DNA of 40,950 bases, taken from the NCBI GenBank assembly GCA_041661865.1, contig JBAZTO010000038.1, positions 1 to 40,950 of the forward strand, written 5' to 3'. Positions 25,002-34,094 of this stretch are shown here, one piece after another. The notes below the pieces were generated by a model, which was not told where the DNA came from, searched no databases, and worked only from the letters and a program-made list of their open reading frames with translations. The position numbers and the translations under genes are program-made. Within the stretch, counting starts at the first letter, position 1, and each line of letters opens with the position of its first letter. This DNA is from JBAZTO01 sp041661865 (GTDB lineage: Bacteria > Planctomycetota > Phycisphaerae > SM23-33).

Positions 25002-28000
25002 ATGAAACTCAAAAAGCTGATCGTTAGCGGCTTCAAGAGCTTTGCCGACCGCGTGGAGTTTGAATTCGACGATGGCATCAGTTGCATCGTCGGGCCCAAC
25101 GGTTGCGGCAAGAGCAACGTCGTGGACGCCATCAAGTGGGTGCTGGGGGAGCAGTCGGCCAAGAGTCTCCGCGGCAGCGAGATGATGGATGTCATTTTCA
25201 ACGGCTCTTCCGCGCGGCGACCCGCCGGGCACGCCGAGGTGACGCTGGTCTTCGACAACTCCAGCGGCCTGCTCCAGGTGGGCGACCCGCCGGGCAGCCT
25301 GCAGGAAGTGGCCTTCACCCGCCGCCTTTTCCGCAGCGGCCAGAGCGACTACCTCATGAACAAGGCGCCCTGTCGCCTGCGCGACGTTCGCGAGGCGTTC
25401 ATGGACACCGGCGTGGGGATCGACGCCTACAGCGTGATCGAGCAGGGGCGCGTGGAGAGTTTCCTCCAGGCCAGCCAGGACGACCGGCGGGCGATTTTCG
25501 ACGAGGCCGCCGGCATCAGCAAGTACAAGGCCCGCAAGAAGGAGGCCCTCCGCAAGCTCGAACGCGTCGAGCAGAACCTCCTGCGCATCAACGATGTTTT
25601 CGCCGAGGTCGAGAAGCGGCTTCGCTCCATCAAGTACCAGGCCGGCAAGGCCCGCAGCTACCAGGGCTACAGCGAGAAGCTCAAGGAGTTGCGCGGGCTG
25701 CACTTCCTGGCCCAGTATCACACGCTGTCGCTCCAGCGGACCGCCTGCCAGAAGAAGCTCGACGCGGCCAGTGATTCCCTCTCGACCGTCTCGGCGATGA
25801 TCGACCAGTTGGAGTCGGCCCGCAGCGGCGCCGAGGTCGAGGCCGTGGACCTGGAGAGGACCGGCCGGGAGTTGCAGGCCCGCATCGCCGCCGTCGGCAG
25901 CCAGATCCTCAGCGGCCAGCAGCGCGTGGAAATGCTCGAGGGCAGGGTTCGCGAACTGGGCGAGCAGATCGCCTCCTCGGCCGGCCGGTGCGAGGCGATG
26001 GAAGCCAAGATCGAAAAGAGCCAGCAGGAACTCCAGTCCCGCCAGCAGGAACTCGCAACCGTCCAGGCCCGCTGTTCGCAGGTGGCCGCCGATTGCGACC
26101 AGCTTCGCGGCGAGCACTCCGCCGGTGAACTGGCCATCGCCGCTCTCCAGGGGCAACTGGAGGACGAGAAGGCCGGGACGATCGACCTGCTGCGCCGCAC
26201 GGCGCAGCTTCACAACGAAATTCACGCCTCGCAGATTCGCCAGGAGAACCTTCACGGCCAGCAGGCGCGCCTCTCGGGCCGGACGGCCGAGATCGTCGCG
26301 GCGCTGGAGAAGGCGCTGGCCGAGCGGGCGGAGCGGTCCGAGCGGGCCCGGGACGTGCAGGAAGTGCTGGACGCCTCGCGGGCCAGGCTCGAAGAGACGC
26401 GGGCCGCCAGCGGCCGACTGATCGACAGCGATCACCAGCTTCAGAACGAGCTGGCTGCCGCCCGCGAAAAACGCAGCGGCATCCAGAGCCGCATGGGCGC
26501 GCTGCGCGAAATGCTCAGCCGCCTGGAAGGCGTGGGCCAGGGCACGCGGCGCGTCCTGGAAGCCAAGCGCGCCGGCCAATGCCAGGCCATCCGCGGCATG
26601 CTCAGCGAGTTTATCTCCACCGACTCGCAGCACGCCCCCGTGGTCGAGGCGGCACTGGCCGGGGCCGACCAGCAACTCGTCGCCGCCCGATTCGCCGAGG
26701 TCGAGGCCGCTCGCGAGGAACTGGCCAAGTGCCTGGACAAGAGTGCCGCCGTCGAGGTTCTCTGCCTGGACCGCCTGCCGGCCCTGCGAAGCGACTTCGA
26801 CGTGGCCCAATGCCCCGGGATCATCGCCCGCATTGTCGACTGGGTGCAGTTCGACAGCGACCTGGCCCCCGCGATGTGGCGCCTGCTGGGTTCGACCTTT
26901 GTCGTGGCCAGCCTGGCCGACGCGGCAGTGGCTGCGGAATCATCGCCCGCCGGCAGCCGGTTTGTCACGCTCGCGGGCGAGGTGCTCGAAGCGGACGGCC
27001 GGGTGCGACTGGGCTCGGCCAACCGTTCCTCCGGCACAATCGTGCGGCGCAGCGAACTGTCGGAACTGGCCGCCAGCAGCGAGGAACTGACCCGTCGCAT
27101 CGACGAGCTTTCCCAGCAGCACCAGGCCGCCCGGGGCGAGATCGACCACCTCGAGCAACTGTCCCACCAGCTTCGCACGGCCATCTACGAGACCAATACC
27201 GAGCGGGTGGAGAACGAAAGCCGCCTGGCCCAGGTCAAGGAACAGATCGAGCGGCTGGAGCGGGAAAAGCCTCTGCTGGCCGCCGACCTCAAGCGGCTGT
27301 CTGATGATATCTCCGCCGCGGTGGCCGCCGAGCACCAGGCCAAGACCAAGGCCGGCGAGATCGAGCAGCTCAACCTCCAGCGCCAGGCGGAAGTGGATCG
27401 GCTGACGGCGGAGATCGAGACCGCGCGGCAGCGGCAGGCGCAGCTCAATGCCCGCATGACCGAGTTGAAGGTCGCGCTGGCCGGCGCCCAGGCCCAGGCC
27501 AATTCGATGCGTGAGGCCTGCGCCGCCCTGGCTCGCGGCGCCGAGCAGATGTCCAAGGACCTTTCCGCCGCCCGGGCCGAGATCATGCTGAACACGCAGC
27601 GGCGGGCCGACGCGGAGTCGGGCATTGCCTCAGCCAAGGCCGAGGTGGAGCGGCTCTATGCGCAGCAGGAGCAGTTGAACGCCGACTCGGCTGAGGTGGA
27701 GGAAACCCGCACCAGCCTGGCGGTGCGGATCGAGGAGATTCGCAAGGAGTTGTCCGCCAAGCGCAAGGAACACGAACAGGCCGTCACGAGCCTCAACGCC
27801 CATAAGCTCGAGGCCAGCGAGACCGACGTCCGTATCGAGAACCTCATCGCCCGCGCCACCGACGAAATGAACATGAAGGTGCAGGAGCTCTACGGTTCTT
27901 ACCAGCACGACGAAGGCCGGGACTGGCAGGCTGTCAGTGACGAGATCCAGGAACTTCGCGACAAGATCGAACGCCTGGGCAATGTCAACCTCGACGCCAT

Positions 28001-28613
28001 CGCCGAGCAGGACGAGCTGGAAAAACGCCGCGAGTTCCTCAGCACGCAACTGGCTGACATCGAGGGTTCCAAGACCCAACTGACCGACCTCATCCGCCGG
28101 ATCAACAAGGAAAGCCGGCAGATGTTCATCGACACCTTCGAGACCATCCGCACCAACTTCCAGGAACTCTTCCGCAAGCTTTTCGGCGGCGGCAAGGCCG
28201 ACATCCTGTTGATGGACCCCGAGAACGTTCTGGAGTGCGGCATCGAAGTCGTCGCCCGCCCGCCGGGCAAGGAAACCCGCAGCCTCATGCTGCTGTCGGG
28301 CGGCGAGAAGACCATGACGGCCCTGGCCCTGCTGTTCAGCATCTTCAAGAGCCGGCCCAGCCCGTTCTGCCTGCTGGACGAGGTCGACGCCGCGCTGGAC
28401 GAGGCCAACACCGACCGCTTCACGCGGCTGGTGCAGGAGTTCATCTCGACCAGCCAGTTCCTGATCATTTCGCACTCCAAGCGGACCATCGCCATGGCCA
28501 ACGTACTCTACGGCGTGACGATGCAGGAGCCGGGCGTGTCGCGGCGGATTTCGGTGCGGTTCGAGGACGCCCACAAGCTCCACAACGAGCAACTCGAGCC
28601 GGCAGGGGCCTGA
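25002..28613 (+). CDS. smc: Chromosome partition protein SMC
   Basis: A 1203-residue cytoplasmic ATPase for chromosome condensation and segregation. The Walker A motif GPNGCGKS is at 31-38; the ABC signature LSGGEK at 1098-1103; Walker B PFCLLDEVDAALDEAN at about 1121-1136. Between them are two long coiled coils rich in Glu, Gln and Ala (about 170-510 and 690-1020) around a hinge (about 515-680). Length is normal for the family. No scpA/scpB is in the window. Confidence 0.97.
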   Translation: MKLKKLIVSGFKSFADRVEFEFDDGISCIVGPNGCGKSNVVDAIKWVLGEQSAKSLRGSEMMDVIFNGSSARRPAGHAEVTLVFDNSSGLLQVGDPPGSLQEVAFTRRLFRSGQSDYLMNKAPCRLRDVREAFMDTGVGIDAYSVIEQGRVESFLQASQDDRRAIFDEAAGISKYKARKKEALRKLERVEQNLLRINDVFAEVEKRLRSIKYQAGKARSYQGYSEKLKELRGLHFLAQYHTLSLQRTACQKKLDAASDSLSTVSAMIDQLESARSGAEVEAVDLERTGRELQARIAAVGSQILSGQQRVEMLEGRVRELGEQIASSAGRCEAMEAKIEKSQQELQSRQQELATVQARCSQVAADCDQLRGEHSAGELAIAALQGQLEDEKAGTIDLLRRTAQLHNEIHASQIRQENLHGQQARLSGRTAEIVAALEKALAERAERSERARDVQEVLDASRARLEETRAASGRLIDSDHQLQNELAAAREKRSGIQSRMGALREMLSRLEGVGQGTRRVLEAKRAGQCQAIRGMLSEFISTDSQHAPVVEAALAGADQQLVAARFAEVEAAREELAKCLDKSAAVEVLCLDRLPALRSDFDVAQCPGIIARIVDWVQFDSDLAPAMWRLLGSTFVVASLADAAVAAESSPAGSRFVTLAGEVLEADGRVRLGSANRSSGTIVRRSELSELAASSEELTRRIDELSQQHQAARGEIDHLEQLSHQLRTAIYETNTERVENESRLAQVKEQIERLEREKPLLAADLKRLSDDISAAVAAEHQAKTKAGEIEQLNLQRQAEVDRLTAEIETARQRQAQLNARMTELKVALAGAQAQANSMREACAALARGAEQMSKDLSAARAEIMLNTQRRADAESGIASAKAEVERLYAQQEQLNADSAEVEETRTSLAVRIEEIRKELSAKRKEHEQAVTSLNAHKLEASETDVRIENLIARATDEMNMKVQELYGSYQHDEGRDWQAVSDEIQELRDKIERLGNVNLDAIAEQDELEKRREFLSTQLADIEGSKTQLTDLIRRINKESRQMFIDTFETIRTNFQELFRKLFGGGKADILLMDPENVLECGIEVVARPPGKETRSLMLLSGGEKTMTALALLFSIFKSRPSPFCLLDEVDAALDEANTDRFTRLVQEFISTSQFLIISHSKRTIAMANVLYGVTMQEPGVSRRISVRFEDAHKLHNEQLEPAGA

Positions 28614-28783
28614 GGCCCACGGGCCGCCACAAACTGTCTTCTTCCAGGGGTGCTGGTGTGCGCCGGCGGCTAACGCTGTAACCGGTGCTTTCTGCCCGTC
28701 GCGCCAATTGCCAATCGAGGCCGGCTTGGTACAATGCTCAGCTTCAAGGAGCATCGGCCGCCCCCGGGCCCAGAAAGGTATAC

Positions 28784-29962
28784 ATGGAAATCCAGCTTTC
28801 AGAGCGACTGAAGAAGCTTCCCCCGTACTTGTTCGCCGATCTGCGCCGCAAGGCCGCCGAGGCGCGGGCCAAGGGCGTCAAGGTCATCCGCATCGACATC
28901 GGCGACCCCGACCAGCCCACGCCCGACCCGGTGGTGGCTGAGTTGTGCCGCGCCATCAACGACCCGGCCGACCCGGTCCGCCACCGCTACGGCTGCGATG
29001 TGCCCGTCGAGCAGTTCGCCCAGGCCGTGCGCGACTTCTACCGCCGGCGTTACGGCGTGACGCTGGGGGAGGACCAGGTCATCACCACCAACGGCTCGAA
29101 GGACGCCATCGCCCAGTTCCCCATGAGCGTGCTGAATCCCGGCGATTTGGCCATTGCGCCGGCCCCGGGCTATCCGACCTACAACATCGGGCACGTTTTT
29201 GCCGGGGCGGTGACCTACCAGGTGCCGCTGCTGCGGCAGAACAGGTTCCTGGTGGACTTTGACGCCATTCCCGTCGAGGTGCGTCGCCTGGCGAAGATAT
29301 TGTGGCTCAATTATCCCAACAATCCCACCACGGCTGTGGCGGACCTGGATTTCTTCCGCCGCGCCGTCGAGTTCGGCCGGCAGAACAACATCCTCATCTG
29401 CCACGACAGCGCCTACAGCGAGAACTGCTACGACGGCTACAAGGCCCCCAGCATCATGCAGGTGGAAGGGGCCTCGGAAGTGGCGGTGGAGTTCTTCTCG
29501 CTGTCCAAGGCCTTCAACATGACCGGGTGGCGCGCCGGGTGCGTGGTCGGCAATGCCTCGGCCATCAAGGGCCTGCGCCTGGTGAAGGACAACACCGACA
29601 ACGGTTCGCTGCGGGCCATCCAGTTCGCCGCCGCGCAAGCCCTGAACCTCTACGAGCAGGTCGTCCCGCCCATCAACGAGGTCTACCGCCGCCGCCGCGA
29701 CATGGTGGTTGACGCCCTCAACGCCAACGGCTGGTCGATCGAGAAGCCCAAGGCCACGATCTACATCTGGGCCGCGGTGCCCGAGAAGTACAAGGGCTCC
29801 TCGGCTGCCTTCGCCGCGGACCTGCTGGAGAAGACCGGCGTGATCATCACTCCCGGCCTGGGCTATGGGCAGTGGGGCGAGGGCTTCTTCCGCATCTCCC
29901 TGACCTATCCCGACGCGGTGCTCAAGGAAGCCCTGGGCAGGATCATGGAGATGAAGCTCTAG
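28784..29962 (+). CDS. dapL: LL-diaminopimelate aminotransferase
   Basis: A 392-residue PLP-dependent transaminase that makes LL-diaminopimelate directly from tetrahydrodipicolinate for lysine and peptidoglycan. IDIGDPDQPTP (37-47), NYPNNPT (176-182), and SLSKAFNMTGWRAG with Schiff-base K242 all match DapL. ATG 28784 has AAAGG seven bases before; the 33-codon upstream extension has no support. It could also be a related class I aminotransferase of other specificity, but the N-terminal ERLKKLPPYLFA start and length are typical of DapL, which is known in planctomycetes and other lineages. Confidence 0.85.
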   Translation: MEIQLSERLKKLPPYLFADLRRKAAEARAKGVKVIRIDIGDPDQPTPDPVVAELCRAINDPADPVRHRYGCDVPVEQFAQAVRDFYRRRYGVTLGEDQVITTNGSKDAIAQFPMSVLNPGDLAIAPAPGYPTYNIGHVFAGAVTYQVPLLRQNRFLVDFDAIPVEVRRLAKILWLNYPNNPTTAVADLDFFRRAVEFGRQNNILICHDSAYSENCYDGYKAPSIMQVEGASEVAVEFFSLSKAFNMTGWRAGCVVGNASAIKGLRLVKDNTDNGSLRAIQFAAAQALNLYEQVVPPINEVYRRRRDMVVDALNANGWSIEKPKATIYIWAAVPEKYKGSSAAFAADLLEKTGVIITPGLGYGQWGEGFFRISLTYPDAVLKEALGRIMEMKL

Positions 29963-30040
29963 AATCGCGAAGTGCGAGTCGCGAGTCCCGAATGGGTGAA
30001 CCGTCGGTGGACCTGGGGCGCTCCTCACAAGTAATACGAA

Positions 30041-30520
30041 ATGACCCAAACCGCCTACATTGCGTTGGGCTCGAATCTGGGCGACCGGGAAGGCACGCTC
30101 CGCCGGGCCATTGACATGATGCGCGGGCGGCGGGGCCTGGCCGTGGAGGCCGTCTCGGCGTTCATCGAGAATGAGCCCGAGGGTTCGCCCGCCGGGCAGG
30201 GGGCCTACCTCAACGCCGTGGCGAAGGTTTCGACCACCCTTAGGCCGGAGGAACTTCTGGGGGCCTTGCAGGAAATCGAGCAGGCACTGGGGCGGAATCG
30301 CGCCGCCGAGGGCTTCCGCGGGGCGCGAACCTGCGATCTGGATATCCTGCTGATCGGTGATCTGGTTGTGGACTCGCCGACTCTGACCGTGCCGCACCCG
30401 CGGATGCACACGCGGCGGTTCGTGCTGGCGCCGCTGGCGGAGATTGCGCCGCTGGCCCGCCACCCGCGGCTGAACAAGACTGCCGTGGAACTGCTGGCCG
30501 ATCTGGAGGCCCAGCCGTGA
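30041..30520 (+). CDS. folK: HPPK, folate biosynthesis (FolK)
   Basis: A 159-residue 6-hydroxymethyl-7,8-dihydropterin pyrophosphokinase. YIALGSNLGDREGTL (6-20), RTCDLDILLIGD (105-116, metal-binding Asp residues) and PHPRMHTRRFVLAPLAEIAP (about 126-145) are the signature motifs. It transfers pyrophosphate from ATP to the pterin. The stop overlaps the GTG start of the next gene by four bases (GTGA), showing translational coupling to a deoxynucleoside kinase. Confidence 0.93.
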   Translation: MTQTAYIALGSNLGDREGTLRRAIDMMRGRRGLAVEAVSAFIENEPEGSPAGQGAYLNAVAKVSTTLRPEELLGALQEIEQALGRNRAAEGFRGARTCDLDILLIGDLVVDSPTLTVPHPRMHTRRFVLAPLAEIAPLARHPRLNKTAVELLADLEAQP

Positions 30521-31110
30521 CGGCCAGGCTGGTTTCCATCGTCGGCCCGCCGTCTGTGGGCAAGACCACGCTGGCCCTGTGGCTGGCCCAGGCGCTGCCG
30601 GCGGAGTTCATCCGCGAGGACTACGAGGGCAACCCGTACCTGGCCGATGCCTACGCCGGAGTGGCCGAGGCCCGCCTGCCCAGCCAGATGTACTTCCTCC
30701 TGTCGCGCGTGGAGCAACTTGCGATTTCCGCCTGGCCGGCTGGGGGCTGCTTCGTCAGCGACTACGGGTTTTGCCAGGATTCCATTTTCGCCCACACGAC
30801 GCTCACGGGCGACGACCTGCACGCCTACGAGAAGATGGCCCGTCGCCTCGGTGGCCTGGTGCAGAGGCCTGACGTGCTGATCCATCTGGACGCCTCGGTG
30901 GCGACTTTGCTGGACCGGATCGCGCGGCGCGGAAGGAGTTTCGAGAAATCCATCACCGCCGAGTTCCTGTCCTCGATGCGCCAGGCCCACGCCCGGGCCG
31001 TTGCGGAGGAGGCCGGGGCCGTGATCCGGGTGGATTGCGACAAGACCGACCTGCTGGACTCGGCGGCGAGGGAGTGTTTGTTGGCCCAACTGCGCGGTAA
31101 ACTGGGATAA
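30517..31110 (+). CDS. Deoxynucleoside kinase-like protein
   Basis: A 197-residue P-loop kinase. The Walker A motif GPPSVGKTT starts near residue 9. VSDYGFCQDSIFA (about 83-95) carries the catalytic-type acidic residue region of deoxynucleoside kinases; LIHLDASVATLLDRIARRGRSFE (about 127-150) is the DRS/LID-like region with RIxxRGR. It likely phosphorylates deoxyadenosine or deoxyguanosine for salvage. The GTG start at 30517 overlaps folK. Small hairpin TGGGA/TCCCA straddles its stop (31103-31115). The folK-kinase-panC order suggests a cofactor/nucleotide cluster. Confidence 0.82.
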   Translation: MTARLVSIVGPPSVGKTTLALWLAQALPAEFIREDYEGNPYLADAYAGVAEARLPSQMYFLLSRVEQLAISAWPAGGCFVSDYGFCQDSIFAHTTLTGDDLHAYEKMARRLGGLVQRPDVLIHLDASVATLLDRIARRGRSFEKSITAEFLSSMRQAHARAVAEEAGAVIRVDCDKTDLLDSAARECLLAQLRGKLG

Positions 31111-31136
31111 TCCCAAATGCAGGACAAGACAGCAGG

Positions 31137-31165
31137 CGGGGATGAACGCAGATGCACGCAGATGT
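31137..31165 (+). repeat. GATGMACGCA short tandem repeat remnant
   Basis: The gap before panC contains GATGAACGCAGATGCACGCAGATG, a 10-base period repeat (GATGAACGCA, GATGCACGCA, GATG) known to recur in many environmental bacterial genomes. It has no coding role here. Confidence 0.5.
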
Positions 31166-31256
31166 TTCTTGAGACGATGACATCCGTGTTTGTCTATGCT
31201 TGCCGACAGGCAGAGTCATCCCGGTTAATTGCAGCGAAGGACAGCGGTTTGATCTA

Positions 31257-32102
31257 ATGATAGTCGCCAGAACCATCAATGAGATTCGCCAATCAGTGGG
31301 TGCGGCGCGGGCCCAGGGCAAGACGGTCGGCCTGGTGCCGACGATGGGGGCCCTGCATGCCGGGCACGTCAGCCTGATCCGTGCCGCCAAGGCCGCCGGC
31401 GACTTTGTGGTGGTCAGCATCTTCGTCAACCCCACGCAGTTTGGCCCCAACGAGGACTACGCGAAGTATCCGCGGACCGAGCAGGCCGACCTGGAGGCCT
31501 GCCGGGCAGCCGGCGCCGACGCGGTCTTCATTCCGAGTGTCGAGGAAATGTATCCCATCGCCTCCCAGACGGAGGTGACGGTCAAGGGCATCGCTGCGGT
31601 ATTGTGCGGGGCCAGCCGGCCGGGGCATTTCGCCGGCGTGGCGACGGTGGTGGCCAAGCTTTTCAACATTGTCGCGCCCGACCGGGCCTTCTTTGGGGCC
31701 AAGGACTTCCAGCAGACCATCGTCGTTCGCCGCATGGTCGCGGACCTGAACTTTCCCGTCCAGATTGTCGTCTGCCCGACCGTCCGGGAGGCCGACGGCT
31801 TGGCTATGTCAAGTCGCAACAGGTACTTGAACGCGTCGCAGCGACAGCAGGCCCCGGCCCTTTACGGCGCATTGAAGCTGGCGGGGGAAATGATCCGTCG
31901 CGGCGGAGTCGCCTCCCAGGCCGTCCTGGCGGCCATGCGAGAGCATCTGGCCGGCCGGGCGCCGGAGGGCGTGATCGATTATCTGGCGATTGTCGATCCC
32001 CAAGACCTTACGGACGTAGCAATTGCAGAGCGCCCGGTGCTGGTGGCGATGGCGGTGAAGTTCGGCCCGACTCGGCTGATCGACAACGCACTGGTCGAGT
32101 AG
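31257..32102 (+). CDS. panC: Pantothenate synthetase
   Basis: A 281-residue enzyme joining pantoate and beta-alanine with ATP to make pantothenate. PTMGALHAGHVSLI contains the HxGH motif (HAGH, about 34-37); FVNPTQFGPNEDYAKYPR, GASRPGHFAGVATVVAKLFNI and SSRNRYL are family signatures. The start ATG at 31257 follows the family N-terminus MIVARTINEIR; its ribosome site is weak (GAAGGA is 15 bases away). The 19-codon upstream extension is not homologous. It lies 115 bases before panD, whose product supplies beta-alanine. Confidence 0.95.
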   Translation: MIVARTINEIRQSVGAARAQGKTVGLVPTMGALHAGHVSLIRAAKAAGDFVVVSIFVNPTQFGPNEDYAKYPRTEQADLEACRAAGADAVFIPSVEEMYPIASQTEVTVKGIAAVLCGASRPGHFAGVATVVAKLFNIVAPDRAFFGAKDFQQTIVVRRMVADLNFPVQIVVCPTVREADGLAMSSRNRYLNASQRQQAPALYGALKLAGEMIRRGGVASQAVLAAMREHLAGRAPEGVIDYLAIVDPQDLTDVAIAERPVLVAMAVKFGPTRLIDNALVE

Positions 32103-32216
32103 GCAGGGGCCGGCGGGTTCTGTGATGCCAGAGGGCTGTGGCAATAGCGGGCGCCGGCGCGTAGAATATCGCCTTCCGCCGTGGTTGTCGGCGGCTAGCG
32201 AAAGGTTTGGAGTGCG

Positions 32217-32573
32217 ATGTTCCTGAAGTTACTGCGAGCCAAGATTCACCGGGCCACGATCACCGACGCGTCGGTGGATTACGTGGGGTCCATCACTATC
32301 GATCGGGATTTGATGGACGCATCGGGCATCGGCCCCAATGAGTGCGTGCTGGTGGCGGACCTGGCCAATGGCCAGCGGTTCGAGACCTACGTGGTGGAAG
32401 GCCCCGCCGGCAGCGGCGTGATCTGCATCAACGGCGCGGCGGCCCGGCTGGTGAATATCGGCGACCTGGTCATCATCATGGCCTTTGGATACTGCACCCA
32501 GGAAGAGGCGGCGACGTTCAAGCCCCGGATCGTCCTGGTGGACCCGAAGAATCGCCCGGTCAAGACGCTCTAG
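32217..32573 (+). CDS. panD: Aspartate 1-decarboxylase
   Basis: A 118-residue pyruvoyl enzyme that makes beta-alanine from aspartate for pantothenate. The self-cleavage site is the G-S bond in YVGSITID (about residues 22-29), where Ser becomes the pyruvoyl group; NGAAARL and GDLVIIMAFGYC are conserved downstream. Normal length. GGAG upstream of ATG 32217. Confidence 0.95.
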   Translation: MFLKLLRAKIHRATITDASVDYVGSITIDRDLMDASGIGPNECVLVADLANGQRFETYVVEGPAGSGVICINGAAARLVNIGDLVIIMAFGYCTQEEAATFKPRIVLVDPKNRPVKTL

Positions 32574-32611
32574 TCCAGTCAGCGCGGGCAGGATGCGGAA
32601 ATAGCGGCCTC

Positions 32612-33988
32612 ATGCGGCAGATCATCTTAGACATCCTCTCTTGTGACCTCGCCGGCCAACATCTCAACCTCCGCATTTACGGTTACGGGCTGATGCTGGT
32701 GCTGGGTTTCATGATGAGCATCTACCTGGGCCGCTGGCGGGCGCGGCGGTGCGGCGAGGACGGCGAGGTCGTCGTCATGATCGGCATGCTCTCGCTGGTC
32801 GGCGGCATCGTGGGGGCACGCATCGCCTACATCATGCAGCACTGGGGGACGCAATTCGCCAACAGGCCCAACCCGCTGGGCGCGGTGCTGGACATCAGTT
32901 CCGGCGGGCTGATCTACCACGGCGGGCTGATCCTGGCCGCGCTGATGGTGGTGGTTTACCTGCGATGGCGGAAGTTGCCGGTCCGCCGCTACCTGGACAT
33001 CGTCTCGGTGAGCCTGCTGGTGGGCCTGGCGTTCGGCCGGGCCGGATGCCTGCTCAACGGCTGCTGCTACGGGTCCGCCTGCCGCAGCGACTTCGCCGTG
33101 GGCATGAAGTTCCCGATGTACTCCCAGCCGCTGGTCAAGTTCACCCACGGCGCGGGCCCATTCTCGCCGGCGACCGATGAGCCGTCCCCCGTCTACGGCG
33201 TCCAGTTTGAAAGCGGCACGGTGCATCCCGACGAGCGCCTCTATGACGCCAACTCTCCCCAGCGCCTCTGGGCGCCTCGATACCTGCACGGCAAGCTGAC
33301 CAACGACCAACTGGCCGTGGTGATGGACCCAGCGCAGTGGGAGGGCCGATTCAAGGTGCTGGTGGGTCCGCTGGGCAGGATCGACGAGCCGACCTGGCAG
33401 CGCGAGCGGGCCAGGGGTGAGGGCTTGTTGCGGGGCAGCGAGAACTGGGGCGACGCCCTCGCTCATTTCGACCGCGATGGCGACGACCGCCTGGGCCTCG
33501 ACGAGATGCGGCAGTACCTGCAGGCCCGGCGGGATTGGATTCTCGCTCGCTTCCACGGCAGCGGCGAGGGGTCGCTGAGTGACTTCGAGCGGCAGCGGGC
33601 CAACGCTTACCTGCAAGAGGATCTCTACGCGCTGGCTGCGGCGAACTGGTCGCATCCGGTCAAGGCGGCCCAACTGCTGTCGATGATCAGTTCGCTGATC
33701 CTGGCGGCCCTGCTGGCGGTGTTTTTCCGCCTGCGGCGGCGCGAGGGACAGGTTTTCGCCCTGGCGATGATCGCCTACCCCCTGGTGCGGTTTGCGGAAG
33801 AGGGGATACGCGACACCAATACGCACGACCTGGCCCGGCTCGTCCTGACGCACAATCAATACACGGCCCTGGCGCTTGCGGCCGCTGGAGTGCTAATGTT
33901 ACTGTGGCTGCAGCGGATGCCGGCCTCCTGCGGGCCGGTGTTTTCGGAGCGGCTGGCGGCGGCCAAGCCACCGACGAACAAGAAATGA
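32612..33988 (+). CDS. lgt: Prolipoprotein diacylglyceryl transferase with EF-hand insertion
   Basis: Lgt attaches diacylglycerol to the lipobox cysteine of prolipoproteins at the inner membrane. Family motifs are present: YGLMLVLGF, GGLIYHGGL, the signature GRAGCLLNGCCYG (about 142-154), HPVKAAQLLS and RFAEEGIRD near the C-terminus, with seven or so hydrophobic segments. At 458 residues it is far longer than the usual 260-300: about 165 residues (about 170-340) are inserted between the signature and the C-terminal membrane part. The insert contains a canonical EF-hand loop at 287-298 (D287, D289, D291, E298). ATG 32612 is the true start; the open frame reaching 90 codons upstream overlaps panD. 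The insert probably lies outside the membrane and may bind calcium. Confidence 0.88.
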   Translation: MRQIILDILSCDLAGQHLNLRIYGYGLMLVLGFMMSIYLGRWRARRCGEDGEVVVMIGMLSLVGGIVGARIAYIMQHWGTQFANRPNPLGAVLDISSGGLIYHGGLILAALMVVVYLRWRKLPVRRYLDIVSVSLLVGLAFGRAGCLLNGCCYGSACRSDFAVGMKFPMYSQPLVKFTHGAGPFSPATDEPSPVYGVQFESGTVHPDERLYDANSPQRLWAPRYLHGKLTNDQLAVVMDPAQWEGRFKVLVGPLGRIDEPTWQRERARGEGLLRGSENWGDALAHFDRDGDDRLGLDEMRQYLQARRDWILARFHGSGEGSLSDFERQRANAYLQEDLYALAAANWSHPVKAAQLLSMISSLILAALLAVFFRLRRREGQVFALAMIAYPLVRFAEEGIRDTNTHDLARLVLTHNQYTALALAAAGVLMLLWLQRMPASCGPVFSERLAAAKPPTNKK

Positions 33989-34094
33989 GCAAAATCTTCC
34001 TCACGTTCGTACAATGAGGACGCGGGTTTTGACGATTAGTAATAGGCCATAACGGCGGTTGCAAATAACAGCCCCAGACGGGCGAGGAGTCGAC

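Noticed and set aside
24984..26810. 608-codon antisense frame over smc
   Set aside because: smc is unmistakable on the other strand; long antisense frames are common at this GC level.
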